Assembly: GCA_934432725.1 (NCBI GenBank)
Contig: CAKRZE010000030.1
Span: forward strand, 1-5,841
Length of the DNA stretch: 5,841 bases
Direction: 5' to 3'
From: an uncultured Eubacteriales bacterium
GTDB lineage: Bacteria; Bacillota; Clostridia; Oscillospirales; CAG-272
Below the pieces are notes generated by a model. The model was not told the DNA's origin. It searched no databases and saw only the letters and a list, made by a program, of their open reading frames with translations. The position numbers were made by a program, and so were the translations under genes. Below, one piece after another: positions 1 to 4,970 of the stretch. The stretch's first letter is position 1. Each line of letters starts with the position of its first letter.

Positions 1-258
1 TGAGGTTTGCAATAAGTCAAAGTGTACTTGCGCTGCAAACAAATATTCCTTGCTCCTCAAGGAATCGCATTTTGCAAAGCAAAAACGGAATATTTGCCCT
101 CATAAGCGGTAACTCATCGCGGCAACAAGCAACGCATGAGGTTTGCAATAAGTCAAAGTGTACTTGCGCTGCAAACAAATATTCCTTGCTCCTCAAGGAA
201 TCGCATTTTGCAATGCAAAAACGGAATATTTGCCATTGTAAGCGGTAACTTATCGCGG
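1..258. repeat. 136-bp tandem repeat, two copies, hairpin-rich
   Basis: Copy 1 is 1-136 and copy 2 is 137-258, where similarity stops at the shared TATCGCGG/CATCGCGG end. The copies are almost identical for about 100 bp; one difference (78 A, 214 T) lies in the loop of a small hairpin, and the last 40 bp diverge more. Each unit holds several inverted repeats. In copy 1 these are GTTTGCA (5-11) with TGCAAAC (34-40), CAAATATTCC (40-49) with GGAATATTTG (87-96), and inside that TTCCTTG (46-52) with CAAGGAA (58-64) and TTTTGC (70-75) with GCAAAA (79-84). The overlapping arms mean not all can form at once. No convincing gene lies here: the short open frames consist of the repeat itself. The array may continue to the left of the window. 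Confidence 0.9.
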
Positions 259-345
259 TATCTCCCCAAAAGTGCACCGGGAATCCAAGCAGTTAGTTTG
301 CGTAATGAATGGCGGGAGTTCCGGAGTGTCTTTTGAAAGCTTTTA

Positions 346-410
346 CCCCTTTGCAAGCTTTATTGGCGGGGTGTCTTCACGGATACACCATGAAAAACCC
401 CCTGTTCAGA
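346..410. repeat. Diverged copy of the 115-bp repeat
   Basis: This stretch aligns without gaps for much of its length with the second half of the 115-bp unit that follows. It shares the CCCCTTGCAA-like start, TGTCTTCA, TGAAAA, a CCCCC run and the junction into GTTTTTTGGA. The hairpin-forming part is redrawn: GGTGT (370-374) pairs with ACACC (385-389), where the intact units use CGGCAC with GTGCCG. It is probably an older copy of the family. The sequence between it and the first array (259-345) shows nothing I can name. Confidence 0.75.
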
Positions 411-694
411 GTTTTTTGGAGGTTTTAGGACCCTTTTTTTCAAAAAAGGGTCCTAACGTACCCCTTGCAAACTTCAGCGGCACGCTGTCTTCATTGCTGT
501 GCCGTGAAAAGCCCCCATATCAAAAGTTTTTTGGAGGTTTTAGGACCCTTTTTTTCAAAAAAGGGTCCTAACGTACCCCTTGCAAACTTCAGCGGCACGC
601 TGTCTTCATTGCTGTGCCGTGAAAAGCCCCCATATCAAAAGTTTTTTGGAGGTTTTAGGACCCTTTTTTTCAAAAAAGGGTCCTAACGTACCCC
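411..694. repeat. 115-bp tandem repeat, about 2.5 copies, each with a perfect 15-bp inverted repeat
   Basis: Units start at 411, 526 and 641, exactly 115 bp apart. The first two look identical by eye and the third stops at 694 after the CGTACCCC end. Each contains TTAGGACCCTTTTTT and its reverse complement separated by two bases (425-456, 540-571, 655-686), which would fold as a long perfect stem. A second weaker hairpin, CGGCAC with GTGCCG, lies at 478-504 and again 115 bp later. The T-run lies inside the stem and none follows it on either strand, so this is not a standard intrinsic terminator. Near-perfect identity suggests recent tandem expansion. No gene is visible; open frames through it follow the repeat. 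Confidence 0.93.
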
Positions 695-870
695 AACGTC
701 CCCCCTCCTCCTGAAAACAAAGAAACCCGGGCGGCTTCGGAAGGGATCGAAGCGCGCACGGATTTCTCTGCAAAAGAAAGGAAGAGGTCCGGACGGAGGC
801 TTTTCGGGAAAGCACGCCGGAGATCCTGACAGAACAAGCTTAAAAGGCTGAAGCCGCGTCTGTCGCTGCA
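695..870 (-). ncRNA. Candidate structured leader or small RNA transcribed leftward
   Basis: This lies directly downstream of the strong minus-strand promoter at 876-904. The predicted transcript would start near 869. Close to its 5' end is GCGGCTTC (857-850), which pairs perfectly with GAAGCCGC (738-731) about 112 nt further on and would close a long domain. Inside, GGAT-CTC can pair with GAG-AAATCC, and GTCCGGAC is self-complementary, giving a rod-like fold. At 712-700 the minus strand reads AGGAGGAGGGGGG, a very strong Shine-Dalgarno-like run, but no start codon with a long frame follows; the 115-bp repeat begins instead. It may be the leader of a gene left of the window or a stand-alone RNA such as a 6S-like molecule. 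I do not recognise a named riboswitch in it. Confidence 0.35.
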
Positions 871-875
871 TGTTT

Positions 876-904
876 ATTGTAACATAAGCTGTCATATATG
901 TCAA
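876..904 (-). promoter_or_regulatory. Strong sigma-A-type promoter pointing left
   Basis: On the minus strand a consensus TTGACA (904-899) is followed by a 17-bp spacer and TACAAT (881-876), five of six matches to the -10 consensus. Transcription would start near 869 and run left into the structured region and the 115-bp repeats. No gene for it lies inside the window. Confidence 0.75.
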
Positions 905-980
905 TATAAATTGCCTGAATATGATAAAATTTATCATATATATGAAAAATTATCACATGATTGTGTGTGATATGCATAAA
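905..980. promoter_or_regulatory. AT-rich island with two palindromes upstream of the leftward promoter
   Basis: This stretch is much richer in A and T than its surroundings. It holds a perfect palindrome of two 10-bp arms around one base, ATATGATAAA (919-928) and TTTATCATAT (930-939). It also has a looser inverted repeat, TATCACA (951-957) with TGTGATA (966-972). Both lie just upstream of the leftward promoter's -35 box and just beyond the terminator of the lipoprotein gene, a position suited to a regulator site or an UP-like element. No regulator can be named from sequence alone. Confidence 0.45.
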
Positions 981-1029
981 AGGCTCCGGCTCAGCCTCCG
1001 GGGGGAACCGGAAGCAGCCGGAGCTTTTT
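978..1029 (-). terminator. Terminator of the lipoprotein gene
   Basis: Beginning about 30 bp past the stop codon on the minus strand, GCTCCGGCT (1024-1016) pairs with AGCCGGAGC (991-983), and a CTTTTAT run follows. The loop is long (24 nt) and GC-rich and could fold further. The A/T tracts on both sides would also allow some termination on the other strand. Confidence 0.7.
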
Positions 1030-1054
1030 GGGAACCGTGCATGCGGGGGAAAAA

Positions 1055-2548
1055 TCAGTCGCCGATGAGATCGATCAGCTCCTCGGCGGAGGTGATGGGA
1101 TGAGCCTCCTTCAGGGCGGCATAATCGGCATCAAAGCGCTTTGCGGTGAGCTCATTTTTTGCGGTAAGCTCCCATTTTTTCATGCTGAAGCCGTCCAGAA
1201 ACATGACATGATAGCCATAGGAGGTCTTGACGATGCCGGTATCCCCCTCCGTGCGCGACGGATCGAAGCACCAGCTTTCAAACGGCTCCACCATATCGCC
1301 GAGGCATACATTTTCGTACAGTCCGCCGTTGTGCTGAGAGCCGGGGTCCTCCGAATACTGTTCTGCGAGCGCGGCAAAGGCTTCCCTTGTGCGGTCGCCC
1401 CGTTCAAACTCCGCAAGAAGCTCCTCTGCACGCGCCTTTGCCTCGTCCTCGGTTTTGAAGGAGGAGAAGAGGAACAGAACGTGTCTTACGTTGACGGTCC
1501 GATAGTCGTCAAGGACCAGATACGGCTTTGAGACCCGGAACACCATAAAGTCATCGTCCTTATCCGGATCGCCGGAGATCATCGTCTCCCCCGCCTGTCT
1601 GCCCTCGGTGAACAGCCACTTGGCAAGGTCGGTGTCATCGCCCGAAAGGACCTCCTGCGTCAGGCTTGAGAGCGTCAGGGGATCGTCCTCATCCTTTTCC
1701 CGCAGGGCATTGACGGCATTCAGAAACGCTTCATCGGAGTCCGCCGCAGCAAGCTCCTGTGCGCTTTTATAAGCCTCCTGCCGTGCGGCTTTGACGGTTT
1801 TTTCGTCCGCATCCTCTTCATAGTCGGCGGATACCCCGTAGAAGAAGCAGATTCCGCCGTAAAAGCTGTCTTTATTTTCCTCACGATAGGCTTCCAGCTC
1901 CCCGGAGGAGAAAGTATAGCCTTCCATCAGCTTTGCATACGCCAGATTGGAAAGGGTCGCAAGATGATAGAAGCTACGCAGATCCTCCAGGGTGACGCCC
2001 GATCCGTAGGAGGAGGCAATGTATTCCTCGGCGGTCATGCCCGCCTCCTTGGCATACGATTCCAGCTTTTTCAGCTCATCCTCAATCTCGGTCAGGTCTG
2101 CCTCCGACAGGGAAAGCGACATGCCGGATGCCGCCTCGCAGAGAAGCAGGATGTTCTCCGCGCTCTGTCTGGCGGAGCTTATAAAATAATCATGCCATGT
2201 GCCGTCGGTCAGAAGCTTGCAGGACTGCTGCTTCAGCGGCTTTGACAGGGTCAGTCCGAGGGAGGAAAGGCTGTAATAGTTCTGGTAGACAAATGAGGTC
2301 AGGTTGTAGTGGTACAGATAGCTGAGCATTGCTCCGGTGATCCGATAATTTTCGGTGCTCATGGCGGTTTCGGCAAGGCGGGAGAGATCCACGTCAGGCG
2401 CGTTTGTCTGTGCATCGGTGACGGGGAGGGTGACCGGCTTGGTGCTGACCGGAGGGAGCAGCTTTTCGAAAACGCTGCACGACAGAAGATTGCCGGAGAG
2501 GACTCCCGCGGCGATCAGGGAAATGATGCGGACGATTTTTTTCTTCAT
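1055..2548 (-). CDS. Lipoprotein peptidyl-prolyl cis-trans isomerase, PrsA/parvulin type
   Basis: The 497-residue protein starts MKKKIVRIIS, then a hydrophobic stretch and a lipobox LLSC with the lipidated cysteine at 24, so it should be anchored outside the membrane. Residues 45-225 form a helical region like the N-terminal chaperone part of SurA/PrsA proteins. Residues about 350-455 are a PpiC/parvulin domain: VRHVLF, an EEAKARAEEL-type helix, FAALAEQYSEDPGS, NGGL, and the closing YGYHVMFLDG. Residues about 228-342 look like a second, degenerate parvulin unit (WLF, RQAGET, VFRVSKPYL). Known family members help secreted proteins fold by isomerising prolyl bonds. The chosen ATG gives a clean signal peptide, but no good Shine-Dalgarno precedes it and the frame stays open for 128 codons upstream through the 45-bp array. 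It probably shares a transcript with the phosphatase gene upstream. The domain call is firm; the substrate is unknown. Confidence 0.88.
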   Translation of the reverse strand: MKKKIVRIISLIAAGVLSGNLLSCSVFEKLLPPVSTKPVTLPVTDAQTNAPDVDLSRLAETAMSTENYRITGAMLSYLYHYNLTSFVYQNYYSLSSLGLTLSKPLKQQSCKLLTDGTWHDYFISSARQSAENILLLCEAASGMSLSLSEADLTEIEDELKKLESYAKEAGMTAEEYIASSYGSGVTLEDLRSFYHLATLSNLAYAKLMEGYTFSSGELEAYREENKDSFYGGICFFYGVSADYEEDADEKTVKAARQEAYKSAQELAAADSDEAFLNAVNALREKDEDDPLTLSSLTQEVLSGDDTDLAKWLFTEGRQAGETMISGDPDKDDDFMVFRVSKPYLVLDDYRTVNVRHVLFLFSSFKTEDEAKARAEELLAEFERGDRTREAFAALAEQYSEDPGSQHNGGLYENVCLGDMVEPFESWCFDPSRTEGDTGIVKTSYGYHVMFLDGFSMKKWELTAKNELTAKRFDADYAALKEAHPITSAEELIDLIGD

Positions 2549-2565
2549 ATTATAATACGTCAGTG

Positions 2566-2585
2566 ACCCTTGCGGAGCGAAGGGT
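2566..2585 (-). other. Hairpin just upstream of the lipoprotein gene
   Basis: ACCCTT (2566-2571) and AAGGGT (2580-2585) form a 6-bp stem with an 8-nt loop, ending 17 bp before the ATG on the minus strand. A second hairpin, CGGAGCG with CGCTCCG (2615-2632), lies further upstream. With no clear ribosome binding site in between, the first could affect translation initiation. Confidence 0.4.
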
Positions 2586-2656
2586 TCCTTTCTTTCAAAA
2601 TCCTGAGATCGGGACGGAGCGGCTGCGCTCCGGGGGGACGGCAGGGGAAGCGTGAT

Positions 2657-2836
2657 CCTGGGTTCCGGCTTTTCGCCCGGAGGAACCGCAAGCGGCGCGC
2701 GTATCCGGAAACGGCGGTCGTCCGAGGAGGGGGTAAGCGGCACGTACCTTCGAAAACGGCGATCCTCTGCGGGAGCCGCAGGCTGTGCGTGCCTCCGAAA
2801 ACGGTGTTCGTGCGGAGGAGGCGCAGGCGGAACGGT
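2657..2836. repeat. 45-bp repeat array A, four units
   Basis: Units begin at 2657, 2702, 2747 and 2792. The core is CCTCCGRAAACGG, a variable stretch, a GGAGG/CGGGAG block, then GCAAGCGG/GCAGGCTG and CGTG. The first unit is the most diverged. Single units contain hairpins, for example CTGCGG-GAG-CCGCAG at 2767-2781 and CCTCCG (2792-2797) with CGGAGG. The array fills the space between the phosphatase stop and the lipoprotein start. Because 45 is a multiple of three it reads as a 15-residue repeat in some frames. Most differences from array B change the peptide, so I do not regard it as coding. The stretch 2586-2656 before it holds only the hairpin at 2615-2632. Confidence 0.85.
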
Positions 2837-2877
2837 TTTTCTTCGGCAGACCGGCTTTTGTCCGGACAGCCTGCGCC
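2820..2877 (-). other. Inverted repeat overlapping the phosphatase stop codon
   Basis: GGCGCAGGC (2820-2828) and GCCTGCGCC (2869-2877) form a perfect 9-bp stem. The right arm reaches the first base of the TAG stop on the plus-strand numbering. TGTCCGGACA inside can fold separately. No T-run follows on the minus strand, so it is a poor intrinsic terminator; it may instead protect the 3' end of the upstream message or partly reduce read-through. Confidence 0.5.
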
Positions 2878-3668
2878 TATGATTCGCAGATATCTCCGAC
2901 GCGCTCCAGAATCCAGCGCGGACGGAAGGCATACTGCCTTAGACTGTCCTCGGTGCTGATGCCGGAGAGCACCAGAAGCGTGTCCGTTTCCCCTTCGACA
3001 CCGGCGCGGATGTCGGTGTCCATCCGGTCCCCGATCATGACTGCGTCCTCCGGGCGGCAGTCCAGAAGGCGCAGCGCGTGCCGGAGCATCAGCGGGTTCG
3101 GCTTTCCCGTGAAGTAAGCCCTTTGTCCCGAGGCAAGCTCGATCGGTGCGATCAGAGAGCGGCAGGCGGGGAGGATGCCCCGGTCGGTCGGAGTCGTCAG
3201 GTCGGCATTGGCTCCGATCAGGCGTGCGCCCTGCCGGACCAGCTTCACGGCGTGCGCGATCCCCTCATAGGAATAGGCTCTTGTGCCGCCGAATACCACA
3301 TAGTCCACATCCTCGTCCCGGAGGACAAGCCCTGCCTGACAAAGCGCTTCCCTGAGTCCGTCGTCTCCTATGACAAAGACGGAGGCTCCCGGCTTCTGGG
3401 AGGCGAGAAAGGCGGCGGTGATCTGGGCGCTGGTGCAGAAATGCTCCGGCGGGACGGAAAGCCCCATCCGTGAGAGCTTTTCGGAGAGCGCCTTCGGGGA
3501 CCTGCCCGAGCCGTTTGTCAGGAACAGGAACTTTTTCCGCTCCCGGTGCAGCCAGTCAACAAATTCCGGAACCGACGGCAGCAGCCGGTTTCCGTGGTAA
3601 AGCACGCCGTCCATGTCGCAGAGGAAAGCTTTTTTCTGTCGGAGTGCGGAAAGGTCTTTGGAAAGCAA
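2877..3668 (-). CDS. HAD-IIA family phosphatase (NagD/AraL-like)
   Basis: The 263-residue protein has all the haloacid dehalogenase motifs. Motif I is DMDGVLY, with nucleophile Asp18 and acid/base Asp20. Motif II is LFLTNGSGRS, with Thr51. The motif III lysine is Lys189 in TGKPNP, and motif IV is MIGDRMDTDI, with Asp214 and Asp219 for magnesium. The long segment between motifs II and III (about 80-185) is the C2-type cap that defines subclass IIA. Length and layout match NagD, AraL and phosphoglycolate/nitrophenyl phosphatases, which are cytoplasmic and remove phosphate from sugar or nucleotide phosphates. The substrate cannot be read from sequence. The start is TTG (3668-3666), chosen because GGAGG lies 10 bp upstream and no nearer start fits. 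The lipoprotein gene follows after 328 bp, probably on the same transcript. Confidence 0.93.
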   Translation of the reverse strand: MLSKDLSALRQKKAFLCDMDGVLYHGNRLLPSVPEFVDWLHRERKKFLFLTNGSGRSPKALSEKLSRMGLSVPPEHFCTSAQITAAFLASQKPGASVFVIGDDGLREALCQAGLVLRDEDVDYVVFGGTRAYSYEGIAHAVKLVRQGARLIGANADLTTPTDRGILPACRSLIAPIELASGQRAYFTGKPNPLMLRHALRLLDCRPEDAVMIGDRMDTDIRAGVEGETDTLLVLSGISTEDSLRQYAFRPRWILERVGDICES

Positions 3669-3678
3669 GAGTGAAAAA

Positions 3679-3683
3679 CCTCC
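3679..3683 (-). promoter_or_regulatory. Ribosome binding site that supports the TTG start
   Basis: The minus strand reads GGAGG here, 10 nt before the TTG codon of the phosphatase gene. There is no ATG or GTG between it and the first conserved residues, so it settles the start. Confidence 0.75.
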
Positions 3684-3801
3684 TTGTTCCGTTTACGGAA
3701 TATCGATCCGGGGCGGGGCTGCGGGGTGCTTATGCCGAGGGAAGCCCGGGCAGACAGGAGATGCGGCGGTTTCTGTGCCGGAGCACTGAGAGCGGGACAG
3801 T

Positions 3802-4027
3802 CCTTCGGAAACCGTGTTCCCTCCGGAGAAGGCGTGAGCTGTGCGTTCCTCCGGAAACGGCTGTCGTCCGAGGAGGGGGTAAGCGGTACGTGCCTCCGGA
3901 AACAGAGGTCCTCTGCGGGAGCCGCAGGCTGTGCGTGCCTCCGGAAACGGTGTTCATGCGGGAGAGCTGCAAGCGGCGCATTTCCCCGGAAACGTCTTTC
4001 CGTCCGGGAGAGGCGCGGGCGCGGGGG
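3802..4027. repeat. 45-bp repeat array B, five units
   Basis: Units begin at 3802 (46 bp, one extra base), 3848, 3893, 3938 and 3983. The second, third and fourth match, in order, the second, third and fourth units of array A: five differences in 45 for each of the first two pairs, more in the last. A run of about 29 bases is identical between 2763-2791 and 3909-3937. The hairpin CTGCGG-GAG-CCGCAG recurs at 3913-3927. The array lies in the leader of the phosphatase gene in the same orientation relative to its gene as array A. Open frames through it are a by-product of the GC-rich 45-bp period. Confidence 0.87.
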
Positions 4028-4034
4028 GGTCATA

Positions 4035-4098
4035 GACCGGATTTCCGGTCGGAATCGGCAGTACGGCAGGACAGAATGCCGGCTTCCGATACTGCCGA
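4035..4098 (-). other. Nested hairpins in the phosphatase leader
   Basis: GACCGGA and TCCGGTC (4035-4050) form a tight hairpin. Next to it TCGGCAGTA (4055-4063) pairs with TACTGCCGA (4090-4098), and inside that CGGCA (4064-4068) pairs with TGCCG (4077-4081). In the minus-strand message these lie between the 5' end and array B. I do not recognise a riboswitch class in them. Confidence 0.6.
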
Positions 4099-4160
4099 GG
4101 GTCCCGCAAGGCGTGTCCGGAGCCAATGCCGACTGACGCAGTAAATCACTTTCGCAGTTG

Positions 4161-4201
4161 GTCACAGCTGCAACAGTTTGCGGCTGTGACAGTACAGCCG
4201 C
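4161..4201 (-). promoter_or_regulatory. Two mutually exclusive hairpins at the start of the phosphatase transcript
   Basis: The predicted message begins near 4202 with GCGGCTGT (4201-4194). This can pair with ACAGCCGC (4187-4180), 8 bp with a 6-nt loop. The segment GTCACAGC (4190-4183), which shares five bases with the second arm, can instead pair with GCTGTGAC (4168-4161), 8 bp with a 14-nt loop. The middle segment can serve only one partner at a time, the geometry of a leader switch or of 5'-end stabilisation. Confidence 0.55.
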
Positions 4202-4208
4202 CTTATAC

Positions 4209-4237
4209 AGTATAGCACAGGGCGGCGGAAAGCACAA
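4209..4237 (-). promoter_or_regulatory. Promoter of the phosphatase-lipoprotein unit
   Basis: On the minus strand TTGTGC (4237-4232), a 17-bp spacer and TATACT (4214-4209) form a sigma-A-type promoter: -10 with five of six matches, -35 with the TTG core. Transcription would start near 4202, leaving a leader of about 530 nt before the TTG start. It is the only good promoter I found for the two minus-strand genes. Confidence 0.65.
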
Positions 4238-4435
4238 GGGGGGTTTCGGAAAAGTGGAAGAAAACCGGAGCCGCAGGCGGCAGCTGTAAGAAGGCAGTGC
4301 TTTTTTCGATGGCAGTGCTGCGTCAAAAAAACATGAACCGCACCCGCGTGCGGAAGAGATAACGGGAGAAAATGCAAGAAAATGAAAGCTTGAGGGCTGT
4401 AGATTAAAATAATCGAAAATTCTTGCAAAAAAGGC
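4238..4435. other. Divergent intergenic region without a gene
   Basis: The stretch separates the two divergent promoters. It contains GCCGC-AG-GCGGC (4270-4281), a direct repeat GGCAGTGCT (4293-4301 and 4311-4319, 18 bp apart), and the hairpin CCGCAC-CCGC-GTGCGG (4338-4353). On the minus strand that hairpin is followed after six bases by seven Ts, so it resembles a terminator for antisense transcription from the ribosomal operon side. The A/T-rich part 4401-4434, including GATTA-AAA-TAATC at 4402-4414, lies just upstream of the rplM -35 box and looks like an UP element. Confidence 0.5.
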
Positions 4436-4464
4436 TTGACAACGGGAAAACGGTGTGATAGAAT
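4436..4464 (+). promoter_or_regulatory. Promoter of the rplM-rpsI operon
   Basis: Consensus TTGACA (4436-4441), a 17-bp spacer and TAGAAT (4459-4464) form a near-ideal sigma-A promoter, with an A/T-rich upstream stretch as expected of a strongly expressed ribosomal operon. The predicted start is near 4471. Confidence 0.9.
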
Positions 4465-4470
4465 GGAAAA

Positions 4471-4515
4471 GCTGAAAAAAGACAACATTACCAAATGGAT
4501 CTGGAGGAAGAATAG
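4471..4515 (+). promoter_or_regulatory. Short rplM leader with ribosome binding site
   Basis: The predicted untranslated leader is about 45 nt and ends in GGAGG (4503-4507), 8 bases before the ATG. In Firmicutes an L13 leader element controlling this operon is known (the Rfam L13 leader family). Here only weak pairing such as CCA with TGG is visible, so I cannot say whether the element is present. Confidence 0.5.
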
Positions 4516-4944
4516 ATGTCCACTTATATGGCAAAAAAAGATGCGCTTGAACGCAAGTGGTATGTCATTGACGCAGAAGGCAAGCCGATGGGCAAGGTCG
4601 CCGCTGCGGCAGCAGCCATTCTGAGAGGAAAGCATCGTCCCGAATATACGCCTCACGTTGACTGCGGAGAGTTTGTTATCATCATCAACGCAGAGAAGGC
4701 GGTTCTGACCGGAAAGAAGCTGGAGCAGAAGTATTACTATCATCATTCCGGCTACATCGGCGGCATGAAAAAGGTTCAGTACAAGACGCTGATGGCAACC
4801 AAGCCGGTCTTTGCAATGGAGCATGCCGTAAAGGGTATGCTGCCGAAGAACACGCTCGGTGCACTGGCATTCAACCGTCTGAAGGTTTATGCGGGCGCAG
4901 AGCACGTGCATCAGGCACAGAAACCCGAAGCGTATACGCTTTAA
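4516..4944 (+). CDS. rplM: 50S ribosomal protein L13
   Basis: The 142-residue protein is full length for bacterial L13 and matches the family throughout. It has the N-terminal RKWYVIDAEGKPMGKVA, then ILRGKHRPEYTPHVDCG (35-51), INAEKAVLTGKK (57-68), the YYYHHSGYIGGMK segment (73-85), and the signature KGMLPKNTLG (106-115) with KVYAGAEHVH (123-132). L13 binds 23S rRNA early in assembly of the large subunit. The start follows a GGAGG at ideal spacing; the in-frame second methionine at residue 5 is less well placed. It is the first gene of the usual L13-S9 pair, with 26 bp to rpsI. Confidence 0.98.
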   Translation: MSTYMAKKDALERKWYVIDAEGKPMGKVAAAAAAILRGKHRPEYTPHVDCGEFVIIINAEKAVLTGKKLEQKYYYHHSGYIGGMKKVQYKTLMATKPVFAMEHAVKGMLPKNTLGALAFNRLKVYAGAEHVHQAQKPEAYTL

Positions 4945-4970
4945 TCTGACGCAGAAAGGATTTTAACATT

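Noticed and set aside
425..686. Three AGGACCC hairpins as intrinsic terminators
   Set aside because: The T/A tracts are inside the stem and no T-run follows on either strand. Three in a row with no gene ending at them fits a repeat element better.
272..815. Short open frames on both strands across the 115-bp repeats
   Set aside because: They repeat with the DNA unit, run through the perfect inverted repeats, and lack initiation signals.
683..937. Small minus-strand frame of 84 codons overlapping the leftward promoter
   Set aside because: It starts upstream of the promoter and reads through both its boxes. The internal ATG at 871 coincides with the expected transcription start and has no ribosome binding site.
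1028..1531. Plus-strand frame of 167 codons opposite the lipoprotein gene
   Set aside because: It is antisense to the conserved parvulin domain and has no homology I recognise.
2549..2932. Upstream extension of the lipoprotein gene by 128 codons
   Set aside because: It would bury the signal peptide and lipobox inside the protein and overlap the end of the phosphatase gene. The extension consists mostly of array A.
2657..4027. CRISPR array
   Set aside because: The 45-bp units are contiguous, with no unique spacers between repeats, and no cas gene lies nearby.
3518..4534. Long minus-strand open frame of 338 codons with a 15-residue repeat
   Set aside because: It overlaps the well-supported phosphatase gene out of frame, and its repeat is just the 45-bp array. 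Most differences between arrays A and B in this frame change the amino acid, so there is no sign of protein selection.
4162..4911. Minus-strand frame opposite rplM
   Set aside because: It is antisense to L13 and crosses both divergent promoters.
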